From Cellulomonas humilata (GTDB lineage Bacteria > Actinomycetota > Actinomycetes > Actinomycetales > Cellulomonadaceae), in NCBI RefSeq assembly GCF_013359775.1, contig NZ_JABMCI010000043.1, positions 1-64,000 on the forward strand: a stretch of DNA of 64,000 bases, in the 5' to 3' direction. Positions 59,178-64,000 of this stretch are shown piece by piece. The translations under genes and the position numbers were made by a program. The notes beneath the pieces are model-generated. The model was not told the DNA's origin. It made no database searches and worked only from the letters and a program-made list of their open reading frames with translations. Within the stretch, counting starts at the first letter, position 1, and each line of letters begins with the position of its first letter.

Positions 59178-61336
59178 CGGACTCCCCCCGCGAACAGCAA
59201 CGACTCGTCCTCGAGCACCTCGACCGGGCCCTCCCACCGCTGGACGTCCACCGCGCAGACCTTGAACTCGGGCATGCCCGAGATCGGGTCGGTGGCGTCG
59301 GTGGTCAGTCGGTTGGCGCTGCTGGTGCCGCTCCAGTGGAACGGCAGGAAGACCGTGTCGGTTCGCACGGCGTCGGTCAGCCGCGCCCGGACGACCCCGC
59401 GGCCGCGGGCGGTGTCGAGCTGGACCAGGTCGGACTCGGCGATGCCGAGGCGGTCGGCGAGCAGCGGGTGGATCTCGACGTAGGGCGCCGGGGAGCTGCG
59501 CACCAGCTCCGGCACCCGACGGGTCTGCGCGCCGGACTGGTAGTGCGCGAGCACCCGGCCGGTCACCAGGAACAGGGGCGCGTCGCGGCGCAGGTCGTCC
59601 GACGGGCCGCGGTGGTCCACTGGCACGAGCCGAGCGCGGCCGTCGGGCGTCGGGAAGCGCTCGAGGAACATCCGCGGGGTGCCCGGGTGCGGCGTCGGCC
59701 CGGCGGGTACCGGCCAGAACAGGTCCGGCTCGGCGTCCAGACGCGCGTGGCTCAGCCCGCTGTAGTCGGCGCGGCCGCCCGCGGACGCCCGGGCGAGCTC
59801 GTCGAACACCAGCGCCGGCGACGTGTCGAACCGGACGGTCGAGCCGAGCCGGAGGGCCAGCTCCGCGAGGATCTCGAGCTCGCTGCGCACTCCCGGCGGC
59901 GGCGGCAGAGCCTGTCGGCGACGGATGACGCGCCCCTCGAGCGACGTCATCGTGCCCTCCTCCTCCGCCCACTGCGTGACAGGCAGGACGACATCGGCGA
60001 GCAGGGCGGTCTCCGACGGGAAGAAGTCGCACACCACGAGGAGGTCGAGGGCCGCGAGCCGCTCGCGGACGCGGTCGGCGTCCGGGGCGCTGACCAGCAC
60101 GTTCGAGCCGTGCACCAGCAGCGCGCGCGGGCCGCCCGGCGTTCCGAGGGAACGCAGCAGCTCGATCGCGGGCATCCCGGTCCGGGGCAGGTCGGCAGGG
60201 TCGACGCCCCAGACGCCGGCGACGTGCGCGCGCGCCGCCTCGTCCTCGATGGACCGGTAGCCCGGCAGCTGGTCGGCCTTCTGACCGTGCTCGCGGCCAC
60301 CCTGGCCGTTGCCCTGGCCGGTGATGGCGCCGTAGCCGGAGCCGACGCGGCCGGGCAGGCCGAGCAGGAGCGCGAGCGTGATCGCCGCCGTGACGGTGTC
60401 GGTGCCCTGCGTGCTCTGCTCGACCCCGCGGCCGGTGAGGATGTACGCGCCGGAGCCGCCGCGCGATGGTGACGCGTTGGCCAGCAGGAACGCCGCCCGG
60501 CGGAGCGACGCGACGGGGACGCCCGTGACCTGCTCGGTCCGCTCGGGCCACCACAGGGCGAGCGAGCGCCGGATGTCGTCGAGGCCCGTGGTCCGCTCGG
60601 CGAGGTACTCCAGGTCCGCGAAGCCCTCCGCGAGCACGATGTGCGCGATCCCGAGCAGCAGCGCGAGGTCGGTGCCGGGGACGGGCTGGACGTGCAGGCC
60701 GCCCTCGTCGGCGGTGAGGTCCGCGGTCGCCGAGCGCCGGGGGTCCACGACGACCAGGCCGCCAGCCGCCCGCGCTCCCGCGAGGTGCTGGACGGCCGGC
60801 GGCATGGTCTCGGCGAGGTTCGACCCGAGCAGCAGCACGGCCTGCGCGCCGCCCAGGTCGGCCAGCGGGAACGGCAGGCCTCGGTCCAGGCCGAGCGTGC
60901 GGTTGGCCCCGGCCGCCGCGCTCGCCATGCAGAACCGGCCGTTGTAGTCGATGTTCGGTGTGGCCAGCACGGTGCGCGCGAACTTGCCGAGCGCGTACGC
61001 CTTCTCGTTGGTCAGCCCCCCGCCGCCGAACACCGCGACGGACGCCGGGCCGTGCGACTCGCGCAGGGCGGCCAGCCGGGTGGCGACGAACGACAGTGCG
61101 GTGTCCCAGGAGACCGGCTCCCCGTGCAGGAGCGGGGTGGTGAGCCGGTCCGAGTGACGCAGGAGCGTGGGCGACGTCCACCCCTTCTGGCACATGCCGC
61201 CCTTGTTCGTCGGGAAGTCCCGGCCCGCGGCGGTGACGGTGCCCTCATCAGAGGTGTGCAACGTCTGAGCGCACTGGAGCGCGCAGTAGGGGCAGTGCGT
61301 CGCTGCACCCTCCGTCACCGCCGCGGGCGAGACCAT
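59174..61336 (-). CDS. nasA: Assimilatory nitrate reductase catalytic subunit
   Basis: A 720-residue molybdopterin enzyme reducing nitrate to nitrite in the cytoplasm. The N-terminal [4Fe-4S] motif is CPYCALQC...MCQKGW (Cys15, 18, 22, 49). Molybdopterin-binding segments follow (LLGSNLAETMP, VVDPRRSATA, GSGYGAITGQGNGQGGREHG), and the C-terminal dinucleotide-binding domain opens FLVTGRVLAHYQSGAQTRRV. No signal peptide fits assimilatory use. The ATG shares one base with the narK stop (TGATG). Shorter than dissimilatory NarG, typical of Nas enzymes. Confidence 0.95.
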   Translation of the reverse strand: MVSPAAVTEGAATHCPYCALQCAQTLHTSDEGTVTAAGRDFPTNKGGMCQKGWTSPTLLRHSDRLTTPLLHGEPVSWDTALSFVATRLAALRESHGPASVAVFGGGGLTNEKAYALGKFARTVLATPNIDYNGRFCMASAAAGANRTLGLDRGLPFPLADLGGAQAVLLLGSNLAETMPPAVQHLAGARAAGGLVVVDPRRSATADLTADEGGLHVQPVPGTDLALLLGIAHIVLAEGFADLEYLAERTTGLDDIRRSLALWWPERTEQVTGVPVASLRRAAFLLANASPSRGGSGAYILTGRGVEQSTQGTDTVTAAITLALLLGLPGRVGSGYGAITGQGNGQGGREHGQKADQLPGYRSIEDEAARAHVAGVWGVDPADLPRTGMPAIELLRSLGTPGGPRALLVHGSNVLVSAPDADRVRERLAALDLLVVCDFFPSETALLADVVLPVTQWAEEEGTMTSLEGRVIRRRQALPPPPGVRSELEILAELALRLGSTVRFDTSPALVFDELARASAGGRADYSGLSHARLDAEPDLFWPVPAGPTPHPGTPRMFLERFPTPDGRARLVPVDHRGPSDDLRRDAPLFLVTGRVLAHYQSGAQTRRVPELVRSSPAPYVEIHPLLADRLGIAESDLVQLDTARGRGVVRARLTDAVRTDTVFLPFHWSGTSSANRLTTDATDPISGMPEFKVCAVDVQRWEGPVEVLEDESLLFAGGVR

Positions 61337-62697
61337 CAGATGACCGTCGCGCCGAAGGAGCCGGAGCGCCGCTGGTACACGGCCCAGGTGGTGACGCTCA
61401 TGACCAGGTACAGCCCGACGATCACCCACAGGGCCGCTTGGATGTTGCCGGTGGCCGAGGTCGAGACGGCGAACCCGCGCGGGATGAGGAAGCCGCCGAA
61501 CGCGCCCACCGCACCCGCGATCCCGAGGCAGCCCGCCGCCGCCTTGACGCGGCGTGCCTTGTCCTCGTCGTCGGTGGCACCGAACCGGAAGACCGCGGGG
61601 ATCATCCGGTAGACCGAGCCGTTGCCGGCACCGGTGGCGACGAAGAGCACGAGGAACGAGGCGAGGAACGGGCCGAACGCGTGGGCACGGAGGGCGAAGA
61701 TCGCGCAGACGACGCCGGTCGCCATCACGCCGAACGCGACGATGGTGACGCGGGCACCGCCGAGCTTGTCGGCGAGCATCCCGCCGAGCGGCCGGGCGAT
61801 CGAGCCGACGAGCGCACCGGCGAACGCGATCGACATCGTGACCTCGGGGAACTGGTTCTTCAGCAGCGTCGGGAACGCGCCGGAGAAGCCGATGAACGAG
61901 CCGAAGGTGCCGATGTAGATGAACGAGATGATCCAGGTGTTCCGCGAGCGGGCGGCGACGCCGTAGCTGCGCGGGTCCGCCTTGGCGTTCGACAGGTTGT
62001 CCATGTACCGCCACGCCAGCAGGGCGGCGACGAGCACCAGCGGCACGAACATCAGGCCGGCCCGCTCGAGCTCGAGGCCGGCGGCGCCGACGATCACCAG
62101 CGGCACCGCGAACTGCACCGCGGCCGTGCCGAGGTTGCCACCCGCGGCGTTGAGGCCGAGGGCGCGGCCCTTCTCCTTCTCCGGGTAGAAGAACGAGATG
62201 TTGGCCATCGAGGAGGCGAAGTTGCCGCCGCCGACGCCGGCGAGCGCCGCGACCGCGAGCAGGGCGGGGAAGCCGAGCTGCGGGTTCTGCACGGCGACCG
62301 CGAGCGCGATGGTCGGCACGAGCAGCAGCAGGGCGGACACGATGGTCCAGTTACGGCCGCCGAAGATCGGCACGGCGAACGTGTAGGGGATGCGCAGCGT
62401 CGCGCCCACCAGGCTGGGAAGGGCGATGAGCCAGAACATCTGGTCGACCGTGAGGACGAAGCCGGCGGCGGGGAGCTGCGGGACGACGATGCTCCACAGC
62501 GCCCAGACGGCGAAGCCGAGGAACTCGGCGAAGATCGACAACCCGAGGTTGCGGCGGGCGATCGCCCGACCGACGGAGGCCCACTGGCCGCCGTCCTCGG
62601 GGTTCCAGCCGTCGATCCACCGACCGGACCGGTGGGTGAGCGGGGCTGCATCGAGAACGGGGGTGGTGCCGGCGTCGGTCGCGAGCTGTGTCGCCAT
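61336..62697 (-). CDS. narK: Nitrate/nitrite transporter of the NarK/NasA major-facilitator type
   Basis: A 453-residue MFS permease with twelve hydrophobic helices after a polar N-terminus of about 50 residues. Signature segments are GGGNFASSMANISFFYPEKEKG and, in the second half, GAGNGSVYRMIPAVF, the paired nitrate-signature motifs. It probably imports nitrate for NasA and may export nitrite. It is the first gene of the narK-nasA-nasB operon, with coupling to nasA by TGATG. TAGCGT (minus strand, near 62744) is a possible -10. Confidence 0.94.
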   Translation of the reverse strand: MATQLATDAGTTPVLDAAPLTHRSGRWIDGWNPEDGGQWASVGRAIARRNLGLSIFAEFLGFAVWALWSIVVPQLPAAGFVLTVDQMFWLIALPSLVGATLRIPYTFAVPIFGGRNWTIVSALLLLVPTIALAVAVQNPQLGFPALLAVAALAGVGGGNFASSMANISFFYPEKEKGRALGLNAAGGNLGTAAVQFAVPLVIVGAAGLELERAGLMFVPLVLVAALLAWRYMDNLSNAKADPRSYGVAARSRNTWIISFIYIGTFGSFIGFSGAFPTLLKNQFPEVTMSIAFAGALVGSIARPLGGMLADKLGGARVTIVAFGVMATGVVCAIFALRAHAFGPFLASFLVLFVATGAGNGSVYRMIPAVFRFGATDDEDKARRVKAAAGCLGIAGAVGAFGGFLIPRGFAVSTSATGNIQAALWVIVGLYLVMSVTTWAVYQRRSGSFGATVI

Positions 62698-62786
62698 GGG
62701 GACCTCCGGGAGGACAGGGTCAGGGGGGCTCGGTCGACGACGACGCTAAGCAGCGGATGTTTCGACCGACCTGTCCGCTCGGTTGC

Positions 62787-62813
62787 GCGCACGGTTCTTT
62801 TCGCGCACCGGTT
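62787..62813. repeat. Direct repeats GCGCAC(C)GGTT upstream of narK
   Basis: GCGCACGGTT (62787-62796) and GCGCACCGGTT (62803-62813) lie 16 bp apart, about 90-115 bp before the narK ATG. Each is adjacent to a GGTTGC. A possible operator for narK or a site shared with the modC 3' region; unassigned. Confidence 0.4.
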
Positions 62814-62832
62814 GCCGCGGGGGCCTGTGAGA

Positions 62833-63885
62833 TCAGGTGAGCGGACGCACCCGCACGTGCTCGGCGGGGACGCTCAGACGCACCTGCGCACCGACGTGCA
62901 GACCCAGCTGCGCGACCTGCGCGGGCGGCAGGTCCACGAGCACGTCACCCGAGGTCCGCAGGCGCACGCCGGTGGTCCCGGGCTCGAGGTCGACGACAGT
63001 TGCAGACCAGCCGTCACCGATCGTGACGGCCGACGGGGAGAAGGTCACCTGGGCACGTCCACCCGGTCGCTGCGACGCGCACGGGACGACGACGCCGTCC
63101 GGGCCGGCGAGCGCCGTGGACCCGTCGGGCAGGGCGACGAGCGTCCCGACGACGAGGTTGACCCCCGCCAGTGCGGCGGTGAACGGGTGCACCGGGTCGG
63201 TGAGCACGTCGAGCGGCCGGCCCTGCTCGACCACCTGACCGTCGTGCAGTACGACGACCCGGTCGGCGAGCGTCACGGCGTCGAGCACGTCGTGCGTGAC
63301 CAGCACCGTGGCGGTCCGGGTCCGGCGCACCTGTTCCCGGACCAGCTCGCGCAGCTCGGCGGCGGTCCGCACGTCCAGCTGGGCGAACGGCTCGTCGAGC
63401 AGCAGCACGGCCGGCTCGGCCGCGAGCGCCCGGGCGAGCGCGACCCGCTGCCGCTGCCCGCCGGAGAGGGCGTCGGGACGCCGGTCGGCCAACCCGGCCA
63501 GCCCCACCGCCGCCAGCCACTCGTCGGCCACCACTCGGGCCCGCGCCGCCGACGTCCCCGTCGCCCGCGGACCGAACGCCACGTTCTCCCGCGCGCTCAG
63601 GTGCGGGAACACCAGCGGGTCCTGACCGAGCAGACCGACGGACCGGTGCTCCGGACGGACTGCCGACTCGACCCGCTGGTCCCAGACCGCGGTGAGCGTC
63701 CGCTCCCCCACCCGCACCACACCGGCCGACGGGACGAGGTGCCCCGCCAGTACCGCGAGCAGCGTGGACTTGCCGGCACCGTTGGGGCCGAGCACGCCGA
63801 CGATCTCCCCGGGGTGCGCGGCGATCGTCACGTCGAGCGCGAAGGCCCCCCGGCGGACTGCGACCTCGGCGTGCAGCGACGTCAT
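62833..63885 (-). CDS. modC: Molybdate ABC transporter ATP-binding protein ModC
   Basis: A 350-residue ATPase. Walker A is GPNGAGKST (residues 33-41), signature LSGGQRQRVALARAL, Walker B VLLLDEPFAQLD, switch His in VTHDVLDAV. A C-terminal TOBE/MOP-like domain of about 110 residues (last strand block about 280-350) is typical of oxyanion importers. ATG 63885 is chosen over an earlier start because it overlaps the modB stop (ATGA). Molybdate is inferred from the adjoining nitrate reductase and the domain make-up; sulfate or tungstate remain possible. Confidence 0.88.
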   Translation of the reverse strand: MTSLHAEVAVRRGAFALDVTIAAHPGEIVGVLGPNGAGKSTLLAVLAGHLVPSAGVVRVGERTLTAVWDQRVESAVRPEHRSVGLLGQDPLVFPHLSARENVAFGPRATGTSAARARVVADEWLAAVGLAGLADRRPDALSGGQRQRVALARALAAEPAVLLLDEPFAQLDVRTAAELRELVREQVRRTRTATVLVTHDVLDAVTLADRVVVLHDGQVVEQGRPLDVLTDPVHPFTAALAGVNLVVGTLVALPDGSTALAGPDGVVVPCASQRPGGRAQVTFSPSAVTIGDGWSATVVDLEPGTTGVRLRTSGDVLVDLPPAQVAQLGLHVGAQVRLSVPAEHVRVRPLT

Positions 63886-64000
63886 GCGGCACGCCCCGGA
63901 CGCCACGCCCGCGCCGCGAGCAGGACCGCGACCGCCGCGAACACGAGCAGCAGTGAGAGCGCGACGGCGGTCCCCTGCGTCACCCCGGCACCGTTGAACG
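63882..64000 (-). CDS. modB: C-terminal end of an ABC permease (ModB-like), cut by window end
   Basis: The last 38 or so codons of a minus-strand gene read into the window: a polar FNGAGVTQGTAVALS segment, one transmembrane helix (LLLVFAAVAVLLAARAW) and a basic tail ending GRAA. The stop overlaps the modC ATG (ATGA). The identity as ModB rests mainly on its coupling to modC and on the helix shape. Confidence 0.6.
   Translation of the reverse strand, partial: FNGAGVTQGTAVALSLLLVFAAVAVLLAARAWRPGRAA

Noticed and set aside
62755-62785. GlnR-type box upstream of narK
   Set aside because: GTTTC and GTTGC are present, but the spacing is 23 rather than 22 nt and no GaAAc element follows at the right distance.
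1-64000. tRNA, rRNA, CRISPR arrays, insertion sequences or prophage
   Set aside because: Intergenic gaps are short and contain no tRNA-like arms, no regularly spaced direct repeats and no transposase or phage genes. I could not run a covariance-model search, so a missed small RNA is possible.

Overview
The window is about 73% GC by eye, with GTG starts and many leaderless promoters. It is actinobacterial and most probably Cellulomonadaceae (Cellulomonas or a close relative). The clearest pointer is a secreted GH10 xylanase with a Thr/Pro linker and CBM2 domain that closely resembles C. fimi Cex. Neighbour pairs known from other actinobacteria agree: purE-purK-gtrA, whiB1-pdtaS, hemQ-hemH and cebEFG-cebR. 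No tRNA, rRNA, insertion sequence, prophage or CRISPR was seen; this reads as ordinary chromosome.

Layout. 0-6 kb: end of an LCP cell-wall ligase, an acyltransferase, purE/purK, a GtrA-type flippase and manA. 6-14 kb: an OmpR-type and a NarL-type two-component system, the latter next to an ABC exporter (ATPase plus FtsX-like permease). 14-18 kb: a large EssC/EccC-like ATPase with no visible type VII partners. 18-21 kb: whiB1, the sensor kinase pdtaS and a DUF2505 protein. 21-25.5 kb: a CebEFG-type cello-oligosaccharide importer and its LacI-type regulator, with a CebR-type operator. 25.5-32 kb: putA, a small secreted Cys protein, glutamate dehydrogenase, a luciferase-like oxidoreductase and a META protein. 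32-34 kb: hemQ and hemH of the coproporphyrin haem branch. 34-41 kb: a second sugar importer, a GH13 alpha-glucosidase and a LacI regulator with MalR-like CTTGCAG half-sites. 41-49 kb: a soluble Ser/Thr kinase, MarR, the xylanase, a NYN protein, a membrane protein with a secreted heptad-repeat (YhgE-like) protein, and a hydrolase lipoprotein. 49-64 kb: nitrogen assimilation, with nirB-nirD-cysG-hemD-sirohydrochlorin chelatase coupled by overlapping stop/start codons, then DUF1697, HIT and a membrane-anchored molybdopterin oxidoreductase, then narK-nasA-nasB and molybdate modB-modC.

How the genes fit together. Two ABC importers lacking their own ATPase bring in plant polysaccharide products (cellodextrins and alpha-glucosides). 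The xylanase attacks polymer outside the cell. ModBC would supply molybdenum and the cysG group would supply sirohaem for nitrate and nitrite reduction, and a GlnR-type box lies in the nirB promoter. Gene calls rest on motifs and domain order read by eye. Regulatory sites are pattern matches and are inferences. The most original signals are a roughly 65-bp imperfect repeat carrying TGACCTGCAC upstream of both whiB1 and cebE, with an inverted version at 44.6 kb, and the orphan EssC-like ATPase.
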